Positions 1 through 12,325 of a stretch of DNA of 64,000 nucleotides are shown in pieces (position 1 is the first letter of the stretch; the number at the start of each line of letters is the position of its first letter). Made by a program: the position numbers and the translations under genes. The stretch is from NCBI RefSeq assembly GCF_041146395.1, contig NC_090986.1, forward strand, positions 40,584,001-40,648,000. The letters are read 5' to 3'. The notes beneath the pieces were generated by a model. It did no database searches. It worked only from the letters and a program-made list of their open reading frames with translations, and was not told the origin of the DNA. This DNA is from Eulemur rufifrons. Lineage: Eukaryota > Chordata > Mammalia > Primates > Lemuridae.

Positions 1-650
1 TTCATAGATGTAAAGGTTTACATAATTAAAGAGAAGAATCATTTTCTTTACTGATTGTGAGATGGTTGATGGCCAGAGGTAAGGCAAAATTATTTGGGGG
101 GAGAATAATTTGGTCTTAAAGTCATGACATGGGCTGTTTAGATTAGTTATTCTGTAATGTTCCTTTGGAAAGAGTGAATACTTTATTTATAAATTTATTT
201 TAATGCAACGTTTACTTCTTAAAACCATGTTAGAGACAGTGAGGCTAAAGATTAAACTCAATAGATACTTGATTTGCCAAGTTACATAGTCACACAGCTG
301 GAAGAAATAAAAAAATGTACTGTAAGCACATCAGACAGAAAGGTGTTGACTGCCTGTTTTAAAATAGCCAAGGACTTTGGTGAGGTTCTCCAGTATCTGA
401 CAAGAACCGTGGTTTCCATGTTACTAGTATTTATGTTGTAACTATCCATGGAGTTGATATATTTTTTCCTCCTACCCTTAATGTTGGTGTGGGGGAAAGT
501 CCAAAGGAAGAGTGGCCGCACTTATCTTCCTACTACAAATAGTGTCCTGTTTCTCCCCTTCAGTTTATTGCTACTCTTTTTAAAAGATTAATATATTGTA
601 CCATATAGGCATTGCTCTCTGGTTCCTTGAAATGTTATAATATTAAATAA
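1..650. other. AT-rich stretch, nothing recognised
   Basis: No gene, RNA or confidently classifiable repeat is visible. A short piece near 225-300 faintly resembles the 'gaggctaaag...cacacagctgg' core of an antisense MIR, but it is too diverged to call. Confidence 0.4.
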
Positions 651-654
651 CAGC

Positions 655-895
655 AGCAAACATTCACATAGAGCTTGTGTCAGGCAGTGGTGTCACCACT
701 TTAAATATGCTAACTCACGTGATGCTCACGTCAGCTCTCTAAGGTGGACACTATTTCCTTCACTCCATTTTACAGATGCAGCACTGAGGCAGAGAGAGAG
801 AGAGTGAAGAATCTGCCCATGGTGACACTGCTAATAAGGATGTGTCAGGATACAAACCCGGGTAGCCCAGCTCCACAGTTAATTAGGCTGCCTCC
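655..895 (-). repeat. MIR SINE fragment, antisense
   Basis: The stretch follows the reverse-complement order of a MIR element: 'cattttacagatgcagcactgaggcagag', then a degraded 'gacactgctaataagg' where the consensus has the 'cacacagctagtaag' part, then 'aaacccgggtagcccagctccac'. MIRs are ancient tRNA-derived SINEs mobilised by L2; the divergence fits an insertion predating placental radiation. It directly precedes an L2 fragment. Confidence 0.7.
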
Positions 896-899
896 CACT

Positions 900-1440
900 C
901 AAGGTTGCCTTGATCTCTTAATTACCACATGCAATAATTTTTTCCAGTTCTCCTGTCACTTAGCGTCGTGGGGTTACTTGACACTGTTGATATTCCCATG
1001 ACTTCTGAGGCTGTGAAGTTGCTTAGCTCTCCTGCCTGTCTGCTTTTCTGGTGGATTTTATTATACTGTTTATATTTTTTGTGCCATATTTTTGTACATT
1101 TACTGAAGCTCTGTCCTCATTCTTCTTAATTATTTTCTTTCCCTATGATCATTCTTTTGGAAATCTTATCAATTACAGCTTTGTTTAAATGATTCTTACG
1201 TATCTGTCACCGTCCTCAACTTCTGCCTGGATTATTTGCTACATCTCTCTTTTTCTTCTGCAATCTTTCATAGGTACTTTAAAGACAACAGGCCCCCAAA
1301 TTGATTATCCCCATTATGCGCTCCTCCCCAAGTCTGTTCCTCACTCTGTGTCTGCACTTCACTTCCCTTAATGGTAGCACCTTCCTTGCATCCACTTGGA
1401 GCTAACCTCTGAAGTCCTTTCCTCCTTACTTCTTGGCTAC
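900..1440 (+). repeat. L2 LINE, ORF2-region fragment
   Basis: The order of degenerate words matches the sense strand of the L2 coding region: a 'ttgacactgttgat' piece near 978-992, a run around 1275-1345 corresponding to the 'aaacagaactcctgatt...cctcccca' segment, and 'cttccttgcatccacttggagctaa' at 1380-1405. All frames carry stops. Identification is by consensus recall without alignment. Confidence 0.55.
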
Positions 1441-3590
1441 AGTCAGTCATAGGGGAATTCTACTACGAAAGGAAAGTTTGAGAAGAGGGTAGACATATAA
1501 GTGTTCTTGGCATGTTAGGGGATGGTGAGTACCCTAGAGGGTCAAAGGAAGAAAGGACAAAGCAAAGAAAGAAAGATTTAGACTAAGTTGATTGAGTAAA
1601 GTTTATTGAACTTTGAAGGGAAGTGTTTGTTCTGTGGGGCCACACTGTGTGATTGACTAACTGGCTTTGTCAATAGGCTTCTTATCTTTAGGGCAGCCTG
1701 ACTTTGATGAATATATTGAAGTGAGATGTGATCTTGAATTTTCATTCCCACAATTCCAGGACCTCTGCATTATCAGACCTTCTAGACACCATGAGACTCT
1801 GAAAGATGTATTGACACCAATCAAAACACCATAAGCCAATCATGAGAACTAGAAGTAGAAATTAAGGCTGGGGAGGAGCCTTTTCAGTGTGGGTGCCCGC
1901 TAGGCAGGACACTACCCCACGCTCAAGACATTTTGCAAGTGAATCCAGTCATCAGAGTACCCTGTGAGCCTGAAGAGAGAGTAAGGAGAGAAAGTAGCCT
2001 GGAAGTGGGGAGGATGGTTCCTCCCACCCTCTTCACCCCAAAAGCTAATGAATTATCACCGTTCTTGCCAGCATCCAGTGAACAGTACCCACCTCTCCTG
2101 CACCGTGCCAGACACACCTGCCAAAGGTTACTTTTGTGACCTCTGTTCCACATCTTCATGCTGGCCATCTCCTTTCATGCACACATTCTCAGGTAGGTTA
2201 GCATCATTGGTAAGCTAGAGGCAAGAAGACAGTTCCTAGGATACAGCAAGTACTCTCTCTCCTCTTATTGTTATGATCAAGCTTTTCCTCAATTTAGGGA
2301 GGTAGGATTTAGGCAAATACATGAAGTTTTACTGAGTCAAAATAGGCAAGTACTTTACTTTGAACAGAAAATCTGTATCACTCAATTAGGTCAGTGACCT
2401 GACCTCAGCAGGGGCCTCCAGGTGAGGGCTCTGGGCAGATTTTGCAGGTGTCAGACTTAACACAGGGCAGTCTGGGAAGATCTGTAAGTATCTGGAGAGC
2501 TGAATGAGGGGGAAGGAACCTGAGGGGGATGCTCTGGTTTCTGTTTTCTTCCTTTTCATTAAATAGGAGGACACAAAGTATAAGCTAGCCACAGAGGGAG
2601 AGATTTTCTTTTCCTCCTACTTGGCCGAGACAAAGGAAAGGGAAATGACCCAGGGGAATTACTCTCTGAAATCCTGTTTAGACACTTAAATACCAGGGAA
2701 GATTTGAAAGTTTCCTGGGGTTTTCTACTTCAAGATGTTTGCTTTTTATTTTGATAAAACCAGAGTAAGTAATGTGTTTTCTATAAATGCTCCATTCCTT
2801 TGTACTTTTTTTTTAGAAGGCTGATTTGCTTGAAAATGGAACAAGTCTCCTTTCCTCACAAAACAGATATAAAACAGAGAACATCATAGGTCAGTCATCT
2901 CTAAGGAGTTCTCGCTCCTCGTGAATATTTTAGGGGCCTATGTCGTGAAGGTTGAAGACCAGATTATACCTCTGTGATGGAAAATATTTTGATATATTAT
3001 TTCTCTTTGTTATATTATGTCTTTGTTTTGGTTTCTTCACTATGGTTATTTTATACTTAGTCTGTTTTATGAATTAAGACTTGGCAATTTGTCAATGAAA
3101 AGAAACCGTACACTGCCAAAGAAAGGAACAGGGGAGAAAATAGAATTAGTAAAACACAGAAATCTGAACATATGGTGACCATATTTTCTGCGTGAAAAAT
3201 CAGTACACGTGGTCTGACCAGTGACTGTCTATATGGGGACAATAACATTAATATTTTATATGCACAGTATTCCTAACAACTTGTCATGAATAGTTTCTAG
3301 TACCATGCAGGCCTTGGAATAAGGAATGTGTATTTGCAACGCCTGGGAGAGGATTAGACCCTTCAGATCTTGCTCTCAAGGGGATATTAGCAGAGAAAGG
3401 ATATCTGTCCCTCCATTCCTGTGAAAGCATCATCAGCCTTCGAATAGCAAAATCTCTACCAAAGTTTAGATGTTTGGGAAGACTGGGTTTTTCTAATGTA
3501 AAAACATCAGGAAAGCATCCGTAAGGTCACCAAGAGTGCAAAACTGCATATCCTATTTCACATTAACTGTGCATTTAAAAGTTGACTAAA
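1441..3590. other. Unclassified, gene-free stretch
   Basis: About 2.1 kb without a recognisable gene or repeat. There are short purine-rich patches (1540-1590) and AT-rich patches (2960-3060). Several small frames exist on both strands but show no domain, signal peptide or family resemblance. Old, unrecognisable repeat DNA is likely. Confidence 0.4.
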
Positions 3591-3599
3591 ATCGGGCAT

Positions 3600-4016
3600 G
3601 ATTCTTACTGCATCACTATGCTCTTTCTATTTGAAAGAAATTCGTGCAGAACTATATATTTAAAAATAGGCAAATGGGGAGCAAAGAGTATTTTTAGCAG
3701 TATGAAACTACTGTTAATGATACTATAATGGTGGATCATGTCCTTATACATTTGTCCAAACCGATAGAGCGTATGCCACCAGGAGTGAGCCCTGTTGTAA
3801 ACTATGGACTCTGGGTGATAATGATGTGTTGATGTGGGTTCGTCAATTGCAGTAAGTGTACCACTCTGGCAGGCAATGTTGACCATGGGAGAGGCTGTGC
3901 ATTTGGGGGGAGTGGGAAGGGGGTAAATGGGAAATCTCTGTACCTTCTTCTCAATTTTGTTGTGAACCTAAAACTGCTCTAAAAAAATAAAGTCTTTATT
4001 ATAAAAAAAAAAAAAA
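3600..4016 (+). repeat. L1MB-type LINE-1 3' end
   Basis: The 3' untranslated end of an old mammalian L1 is clear: 'gatactataatggtggat', 'catttgtccaaac', 'gtaaactatggactctgggtgataatgatgtg', 'gtaccactctgg', 'tcaattttgttgtgaacctaaaactgctctaaaaaaataaagtctt', ending in an A-run at about 4003-4016. This is the L1MB-style terminus with its own AATAAA signal at 3987-3992. It is 5'-truncated and non-coding. Confidence 0.8.
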
Positions 4017-4245
4017 GTGTGTGTTTTTCTACAAGCAGATTTCTTAACCATAGGTTCTCAGTTCCTTTCATGCTTTTATGTGTTTGTGTACCTTTTGTGT
4101 TCCAGTGGTTGGAGACATTTTTATGACAATAAAAAGTATTTCCATAAACAGTAGTCTTGTAAAACTGTTCTTTCTCTGATTTGCATGACAACTTCAACTT
4201 TTATCCTGTCTGTATTGGAAAAGACTAGAGTGATACCGAACGATT

Positions 4246-4620
4246 AAGAATTGTGTTTTAGGCCGGGCGCGGTGGCTCACGCCTGTAATCCTAGCACTCT
4301 GGGAGGCCGAGGCGGGTGGATCGCTGGAGGTCAGGAGTTCGAGACCAGCCTGAGCAAGAGCAAGACCCCGTCTCTACTAAAAATAGAAAGAAATTATATG
4401 GACAACTAAAATATATATATACAAAAAATTAGCCGGGCATGGTGGCGCATGCCTGTAGTCCCAGCTACTCGGGAGGCTGAGGCAGTAGGATCACTTAAGC
4501 CCAGGAGTTTGAGGTTGCTGTGAGCTAGGCTGACGCCACGGCACTCACTCTAGCCCGGGCAACAGAGTGAGACTCTGTCTCAAAAAAAAAAAAAAAAAAA
4601 AAAAAAAGAATTGTGTTTTA
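4246..4620 (+). mobile_element. Full-length strepsirrhine Alu with perfect TSD
   Basis: A dimeric 7SL-derived SINE runs from 'ggccgggcgcggtggctcac' at 4261 to the A-tail ending at 4605. The left arm carries the RNA polymerase III A-box-like and B-box-like ('gttcgagacca') words. The two arms are joined by an A-rich region containing 'aattatatggacaactaaaa', a strepsirrhine-type feature, and the right arm has 'gctaggctgacgccacggcactcactctagcc'. The perfect 15-bp direct repeat aagaattgtgtttta lies at 4246-4260 and 4606-4620. The insertion site reads TT/AAGA, a normal L1-endonuclease site. The intact TSD and low divergence argue for a comparatively recent insertion. Confidence 0.97.
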
Positions 4621-5835
4621 GATTTTCTCTCTCTCTATGTGGAAGCCACATGCTCATATTTTTACTCTTTTTATTTGAAGCCATTACAAGCTGTTCAACG
4701 CATAAAAACATAGAACAGTATGGAGATGGGAGGCTTAGGTTTTGTGAACATGAAGAAAAACATCCTTTGGTATATCTTCTTTTAAACTGTCATCTGGAGT
4801 TCATTTCTGGGGGAATATTTTGGCTTTGGTGTTTTAATAGATCTGGAAGTCATTTTGGAAGTGCCAGTTTCCTCATTCATTTTCCTGAATCCATGCCCTT
4901 GTCCAAGTCAGAACACTGATGAAAATTGAATGGCAACATTGGTCTATGGGGAGGAAAAAGGACTCTCTTACTCTTTGATCCCTGTCCTTTATTTCCCAAT
5001 GCTCTTCTACAGGGGAGCTAACATCCTATCTCTGCCAATTCAAGTTATTAGAGGGCAAGGAGGAACATTAGTAGTAATAAGATGTATAAGTTGTCCCAAG
5101 CTGAAGCCAGAATTTATAAATGACATATGGGTCTCCAGGGTGAGGAATTCATAACTCACGAAAGCCCCAGAGAACTAAAATAATACGGACAAAAAAAAAT
5201 TCAATTCCCACACCATAATATGTTTCCCAGCTGCCCCTGTGTTCAGCCAAGAAATTTCACATGCACCCTGCCTCTCCACCCCCCTACCCCTGTCCCCAAA
5301 TCCCTGCATCTTGGAAATTCTTGCCACGTTTGGGCTTCCAACCTCAAATATCACCACAAGCTGCACTTCCTGCCAGAAAGTAAATTGGTAGGTTGTAATG
5401 TTCCTTCTCCATTTATTACCAAGTAAATGGATTTGGGAGCCCTGTTTTGTTAAGTAGCAATGTCTGGCCTTGTCTCAAAAGAACACTCTTTACTCCAGTC
5501 TAACATCTGTGCTTAAAAGTAAGCAATTGTTCCTTCCTTATAGAGAGCTTCCAAAATGCTTCACCCAGGTGTCAGCACATATTGTACTCTCTTAGACATT
5601 CCCCATTAAGTATTAGGACACACAACTCTTGCTCTCATTTCTCCTTTACTGCTCTTTGTGTTGCATTCTTGTGAAGTTCCTGATGTAAAAATGGGCCTTC
5701 TCATTTACTCAAAGATTGGACTTATGCATACAAAGAACTTTGAGAATCTTGGCTAAATGTCATAATATGAAGTCCAAGCCAGTACTATGACTCAAGGGCT
5801 GAATGAGCCTGTGCAGGACATTGTTTAAGAAAGGG
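4621..5835. other. Unclassified, gene-free stretch
   Basis: No recognisable gene or repeat. A 102-aa frame at 4611-4919 begins inside the Alu target duplication and shows no family features; I regard it as chance. Confidence 0.4.
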
Positions 5836-5861
5836 CTCTAGTGTCTGGCTAGACACTAGAG
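5836..5861. repeat. Perfect short inverted repeat (hairpin)
   Basis: The arms ctctagtgtct (5836-5846) and agacactagag (5851-5861) are perfect reverse complements separated by the four bases ggct. This is an 11-bp stem with a 4-base loop, sitting at the 5' edge of a MIR fragment. No function is implied. Confidence 0.85.
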
Positions 5862-6045
5862 TGTAAGTCTTGGCTTTGCCACTCACATTACCTGTACGTC
5901 TTGGGACAGTTATTATATTTAACTTCTCTTTGTTTCAAATGCATCAAGTATAAACTAGAAGCATGAATAGTACTTACCTAATAAGATTATTCAAAGCACC
6001 ACATGAGATGCAGGCAAGAGTTTTAGAATAGTCCTTGTCATGTGC
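5850..6045 (+). repeat. MIR SINE fragment, sense
   Basis: The sense-strand MIR order is visible: 'agtcttggctttgccactcacattacctgtacgtcttgggacagtta', then 'taaactagaagcatgaatagtacttacctaataagatta', then 'agaatagtccttgtcatgtgctag' near the 3' end. It is strongly diverged and non-coding. Confidence 0.7.
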
Positions 6046-6519
6046 TAGTTTTTATTTTTAAATTACCCATCTTCCCACTTGCTGCCACCTCTCCTTCCTT
6101 TTTTTTCCTCCTTAACCATATTTGCTGGGTCTTCATACTGCTGACTTCATATATACATGGAATGTGGTCTGTATCTATTCTTTCTCTTGTACACAAATGA
6201 AAGCCTTGTCAAGTGGGCCCTCCACTTAGGATACAATGAAGTAATTCATTTTAAGATGTTAATGATTGAAAATCTCTATCCATGTTCTTTTTTCCCCTTG
6301 TATTTTAACAGGGCACAGGGTCTTCATTCAAAGGGGGCAGGCTCCAAGATAGGATATATGTCCACTGGTGGTTGGTGCCAGGATATTTCTGACGACCTTC
6401 GAGTCATAGATGTGGTCAACCCTCCATGATTAAAAGTTTAATAATTAAGCTTCCCTACCCACTTAAAACTTGTCATTGTAGTCATCGTTATCATCATTAT
6501 CATCTAAATAAGAAGACAA

Positions 6520-6750
6520 ACTGTTATTTGAGCCTCTTTGGCATTTTGCACAGTTTATCTCAATCCTAAAAATATCTGTAAGGTGGGTGCTATTATTCCT
6601 CTCTTACAGACAAGAGAACCAAGTCTCAGAGAAATTAAACGACTAGGCCAAAGGCACACAAGTGGCAAATGTTCGAGATTTGAGGCTGGTTGGGATGCAG
6701 GCCCATCTGCCTCTGAAGGCAGTGCTATAATCACTAGACACAGCACTATA
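6520..6750 (-). repeat. MIR SINE fragment, antisense
   Basis: Reverse-complement MIR words occur in order: 'gggtgctattattcctctcttacagacaagag', 'tctcagagaaattaaacgactaggccaaaggcacacaagtgg', 'ggcagtgctataatcacta'. It is ancient and diverged. Confidence 0.7.
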
Positions 6751-6819
6751 GAAATAGAAGGGACAGCTGCCTGGTTTACATCATTCGTTCTCCTAGTGTC
6801 AGCTGCAGAACTGCAGGCT

Positions 6820-6935
6820 CAGTGTCTGCATCTACCTGTACCACCCTCTGTTCCTAGCACAGTGCCTCTCGCAGAGTAGGGTCCTGCTACGTGTTTGTGG
6901 GGAGAATAAATGGATGTGTGAATGCATACCTCAAC
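6820..6935 (+). repeat. L2 LINE 3'-end fragment
   Basis: The sequence 'gttcctagcacagtgcctctcgcagagtagggtcctgctacgtgtttgtggggagaataaatgga' follows the L2 3' terminus ('agcacagtgcctggcacatagtaggtgctcaataaatgtttg'). It is short and old. Confidence 0.6.
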
Positions 6936-9900
6936 TTTGTACCTTCAACGAATGAGTTGTGACTAATGACTCTGTTGGCTGGATTTTTTTAATTGTCACA
7001 AAGGCCCTAGAAGTATTAGAGAGCTAAACTTCCACATCCACTATTTACAAACCATCTTAGCAATGTTAGTCAATCAGAAACAAACCAGTATCTGAATCAC
7101 ATTCATTTGTATCTATGGTAGGCCACCAGAATGGCCTACAATAGCAAACATTATCTAACAATTATATGATTAATTTGACCAATAAGAACAGTAGTTCTTT
7201 TACCCACTTTAGTTTGTAAATTATCTCACTTAGATGGTCCCTGTTGTCCTAATTAACTGATCTTTGTCAGATTCTTAACTCTCTTTGTGCATTGCCCACC
7301 CTACCATAGATAGTGTAGCCTATCTATTTCAGCTTTACTGTACCCTGAGTGTGTTCTTACCTGGCATCAATTTCAACATGGTGGGTAGAAATGTATTTCT
7401 CATAGCACCGTAAGTCTATTGCAAGCTTCATGGTGAAATCCTACAACTGCTGCTGTGCTGAAAATGGGCCTCATGGTGTCCTACATTTTACTGCCCTATG
7501 AACCAAATTACCGAGGAATAATGAAAATAACAATAACCAGAAGCAAAGATCCAATATAACTACACATTTCTGCTCTGAAGATTAGCTTTTCATTTTTAAA
7601 CAAAGGAGTGACATGCGGTGCATAACTAAGAAATTCCCTTTTCATATTTTGGATTTTCTATTTTTTAAGTTAAAAATGTTATGTAATATTGATAATGTTA
7701 AAATACAGTGCCTAGCTGAGATGTTCAAAGGACAGTGCTGCTGTGGCTTTCTTGAGTGGCTTATCACTTCAGAATAACATCAACAAAATGTAACCATGAA
7801 CTAAAACTCAAGGGCAAAGAACAAGATTTTATGACCTGCCATAATTTTTTTAAAAAAAACACATATTTGGGATTCAAATAAATTGTAAAAGCAAGACAGA
7901 AAGCTAATATTGCTCTCTATTTAGAATTCAAAAATAGTTTTGTCACTGTGAGTTAAAATGGCACAAGAAGCAACTGATAATGTGTACAATTGCTTGGGGA
8001 CATACAAAAACACCCAGCAAAATTAAAAAACATTAATTACATTGTTAAGAATTTCTATGGTATTTTGTTTCTTAGGTTTGTTTTCTTTCAGGAACTTGGT
8101 TGTATTCCCAATGAAATGGTTCTAAAAAGCTTTAGCAAGTAAGCTCAGTGCATACATATAACAAATTAAAATTGCTCCAAAAAAACATTATTAAAGTCAA
8201 ATAGGTCTACCATTAGCCAGTACAGGTGGATACACAAAATCTATATTTTCTTTTTTCTGAGATATTGGAAGAAAAATTGCCCTAACTTATTTTTTTTACA
8301 TAAAAAAAATGCTTACTTTACTAGTCTCTGCTTTTGTGCACTGCTGATTGTGCTGATACACGAATTACTTTCCATATATTGATTTTCTGTTGAAATGAGA
8401 ATCTGCAAGGTGCTCCAAAATGGATGGGCAGGGTCTTAGTGTCTGTAAAGTCGTGGCTCCTACTGATTCAGAGAAATTTCAGTTTTCAAGCTGTAAGCGC
8501 CACACAGAAGGAAATGGGTCCACGCTGCAGACTGAGTGTTGCTAGTGCCTGAGGATTTTATGAGCACGCTGGACAGCTACCCTGTTAATCTGAGCATCCC
8601 TGAGGTGAGTGAACACCACCTAGGGCTGTGCATCCATCACCAGTGTGACCCACTCAGGCCATCTACACACTGAGTTTGGTCTGTTTTAATCCAACATAGC
8701 CACAAAGACACCATGATGTAAGGAATGTGACATTCATCAGCAGAAAACCTGGCACCTCTTGAGTTAAGCCATGGGAGGATAATTTCCAAAGGGGAGGGAT
8801 CAACATCAAGTGCCTTAGCTTTTCTTTTTTATACTAGAGTCCTCTCACTTAGTTCCTCTTACCATTAGGCACACACTTGAGTCTTGGTTTTGTCATAGAA
8901 CAACCATAGGCTAGAGCTTTCAAAAAATTTTTTAAGTACTAAAAGTAAACAGGTATAAAATACAGAAGTTACAGGCAGAAAATTACAACCTGCATATGCA
9001 GTATTAGGGTTTTCCTATTATGCTAACCTGACCTTCTGTCCTAAAAGAACATCTTTGACAGATTCCTCTTTTCCCAGCTTTCTGATTGTATCTCACCGTT
9101 TTCAGGAAGTGCCTTTATTCACTTGGCCCCTTTACTGAAGAGTCAAGAAAGGTATTTTTACTCTGCTCCTCTCCTGAGGTCTTTTAACTCTTAGTTTTTA
9201 ATCTGAGGGGTAAACCTTTACCCCAGAAGAATGCCGGAACTGGATACATTTTAGGTGAAAGTTGGCTCTGTGTATAAGAAGTAGCTTGGTCCCTAGAGCC
9301 ACGAAAGATCATCGCCCCTTAAACTAGAATCATAGCCATACATATGAATTATGTCATTTTTGGTCACAAGGAACAGAAACCTGATTTAACTGGCTAAAAC
9401 ACTGAAGAAGTGCATGGGATCTCGTAGCAGAAGCAGGGCAGGCATCAGGAGTGGTTGATCCAGTAGCTCAAAGATGTCGTAAAGGATCTAGGTTCTTTCC
9501 ACGTCTGTCTGCCATTCATGTAAACTTCATGCTAAAGCTGGATCCTAAGAATAATAAAAATTCTGCCACTAAGTAGCAAATGGAGCTACCTGCTTTCTCA
9601 ATCATTTTGACAGAAGAGAGAGAAAGCATTTCTTTCCGTGTCTCTCTCTTACCACTGGGAAGCCTCTGAAAATTGTTGCTTGATGTCTCATTGACCTGAT
9701 TTGCATCACATGCCTATTCCTGAACCCACGGCTGTTTCCCAGGAAATACCACGAGCTGCTGGCCTATGCCTGGCTTCCTGATGCTTTTGTGGGTGAAGAC
9801 ATTTCCATGAATGGTTGGAATCAATCCCTTTTGGTGATGCACAGTGAGAAGTGGTAGAATCAACACTGGACAGTCAATCAAATGTGTATATTCCCATAAA

Positions 9901-11224
9901 AAATTAACTGCCCACAGAGGCTGATTGAATGGATACTCCATTATGTTTTATATTTTCATATGACAACACTCTTGATTTCCTTCTCAAGGGGCTCAGTAAG
10001 CGTTATAAATAATGGCTAAGATAGTGTGGAGATATCTTTAGTTTAAGGGCTATCTTGGAACTCTGGGATTCTCAAGGGTATTTGAGGGAGAAGGAAAATT
10101 CTCTCATTAGTTTTACATACATATTTACCTGTGGGAGAGATCCCAAGCTGGACCTGCTCAGCTTCAGCTAATTACAGACATGTAAGGGTTACTCTTGTGC
10201 CTCCTACCACTTCACCAGGTCTCTGGCTTCCCATGCACACAGGTCTGGAGCTTATGGGTTCTTTGAGGCAAGAAGATTTTATATAGAAGTGAGGTTGATA
10301 GAGACCAAGTAGAGCCTTGGGGGATCCAATGGTTGTCACTCATGCTGGCTGTCAAGTATTGATCAACACTAGCTGCTGTCAAAGGGAGGTCCTTACTGAA
10401 GATCAGCGAGAAGGACAGCTGGTATACCTGGCTCTTTGGTGTAAACATCCCTCATGTGAATGGAGACTTGGTGGTTTATTGTTCTCACTCTGCATCCATG
10501 GTGCTCTTTTCTGGGTGTTAGCAATGGCCTGGAACGCTGGGTGGAGGCTGGACCATCTCTACATCTTGATTTGGCTTCAGTCTGCAGAATGAGACCTCTT
10601 GTCCGAAGCTCCACCAATCTTCATGTGTTTATTTTTGCCTCTTCAACACAGCCCAATGAATCCCTTTTAGACTTTTGATTATCACCTGTTCCTCTAAATC
10701 AATTGTTTATTCCTTGAGTTGTTTCTTTCCTTAAGGGTTTTGCACCTTAAGAGCTGGGGAGAGACTTCCACTTCCAACTTTCTGTTTATACATGCATATT
10801 GACTGAACTATTTATTTAGCCCTCTTTCACACAATCTAGCCATTTTATGTGCTTTTAATTTCAAGTTAGTCTCATGATTCTTCTTTGAAAATTACATTTC
10901 CTTAGAGGCCTGAGAACTGAAATGTTTTTTATAAGATGAAATAATAAATCAATATGGTGCCGTGGGTCATTTATTTTAGAATACATTAATGGCTTTAAGC
11001 CAACTAGATAGTAGATTAGATGACTTTCAGAGAATTTTTTTATATTTCCTTAGGTAAACATCTTATATAAACCTGCTTTGAATTTTAGAGGATTTTTTGA
11101 AATCAAAAGCATTCTATGCCTAATTAAAAGGGACGGCCTAATATGATTTATTTATTTCTTACATCATTATCCTCATATCTAAGACATCATTGATGCACTT
11201 TTAATTAATATAATAACATTTTAT
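6936..11224. other. Long unclassified, gene-free stretch
   Basis: About 4.3 kb, AT-rich, with no supportable gene. The part 9290-9720 has a layout ('ggaacagaaacctgatttaactggcta...', 'atgcctattcctgaacc') that looks like a diverged interspersed repeat I cannot name. The part 10160-10620 has overlapping 74-91 aa frames on both strands with no domain resemblance. Nothing else is recognised. Confidence 0.4.
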
Positions 11225-11229
11225 ATATA

Positions 11230-11465
11230 TAATAACAATAATGACTAGTGTTTAAGTGCTTCTAGAGATTATAGAGTGTTCTCTTATTTTTATCTCAATT
11301 ATCTTTAGCCTATGATGGTGGGTACTATTAATATTATTATGTCTATTTCACAGAAAGGTTAAACAATAAGCTGAAGGTCATGCAACATGGTAAAGCCACT
11401 GCTTGCACAGATAAGCTAACTCCCAAGCCCATACTCTTTCTAGGACCAAGCTATTGGTATTTACC
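11230..11465 (-). repeat. MIR SINE fragment, antisense
   Basis: Antisense MIR words occur in order: 'ggtgggtactattaatattattatgtctatttcacagaaaggttaaacaataagctgaaggtcatgcaacatgg' and 'ctaactcccaagcccatactcttt'. Confidence 0.65.
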
Positions 11466-11930
11466 ACTGTGAAAGCCCCTCTACTAAAATCTAATTTTTC
11501 CCCTAGACTCCAATGAATACTTTTTCTTATTGCCTTGGAAAGAATCTACAGACACTAAGAAAACATTTAGATGCATTTGAATAAAGTGGAAAAAATGATT
11601 TTGCAATCTCAATGCCAAGGAAGAATGCTAAAAGGGATTTTGTTTTTTTGAAAGGGCTACCCCTGTTACATAATATGTAGCCTGTTGACTCAGGACGAGA
11701 TCTATCCCATTTTTGTTAAAGGACAACATTACTTCTTTAAAATTATAGGCAAACTAGTTTCTTAGAGAACTCAAATGTCAATATCTTCTGTAAACACCAA
11801 AAGACACACCCAGACACACTCAGAAATAATGTTTTACCAGCTTTCTGGGCATCCCTTAACCCAATCAAGTTGACATGTAAAATTAACCAGCACAGGTATG
11901 TTGTATTATTGTTTCCAATTATTTGCTCCT
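11466..11930. other. Unclassified stretch
   Basis: No gene or named repeat recognised in these roughly 460 bases. Confidence 0.4.
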
Positions 11931-11934
11931 TACC

Positions 11935-12325
11935 CTTTAAAAGTGTCATATATCCCCACCCTTGACTCTGAGTAGATGGTTCTTTTCTGTCCCACAGTCA
12001 GGATGGACCTTGTGACTTTCTTTGGCCAAAAGAAAGTGGGTAGATGTGATGTATGCCCTTCCAAACTTAAATATGCTTTGTGATTTGGTTCAGTCTTTTG
12101 CTCTTGCTGTCTGCCATGAGAATAGGCCATGTAGATGGGACTACCTGGTAAGCCAGTGTCCCAGAATGACAAGACACATGGAACAGAAACAGGCAGAGTC
12201 TCAACTGACCTGCAGACCCATAAGTGAGAAATAAATTCTTGTTGTAGGGTAAGCTTCTGGGATTTTCAGCATTTTTAAATTTTTAAGAAATTATTACCAT
12301 AGCAAAATTTGACTAAGAGAATGTC
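11935..12325 (+). repeat. MaLR/MLT1-like LTR, diverged
   Basis: Order and wording resemble an old mammalian apparent LTR retrotransposon LTR: 'gaccttgtgactttctttggccaaaagaaagtgggtagatgtgatg', a pyrimidine-rich 'cagtcttttgctcttgctgtctgccatgag', then 'gtgagaaataaattcttgttgt' as the polyadenylation region. A sister-like copy lies at 53925-54285. Subfamily is uncertain. Confidence 0.5.

Noticed and set aside
10317..10617. Overlapping frames on both strands with protein-like composition
   Set aside because: Both strands open over the same interval, with no recognisable motif. Probably an unnamed old repeat.
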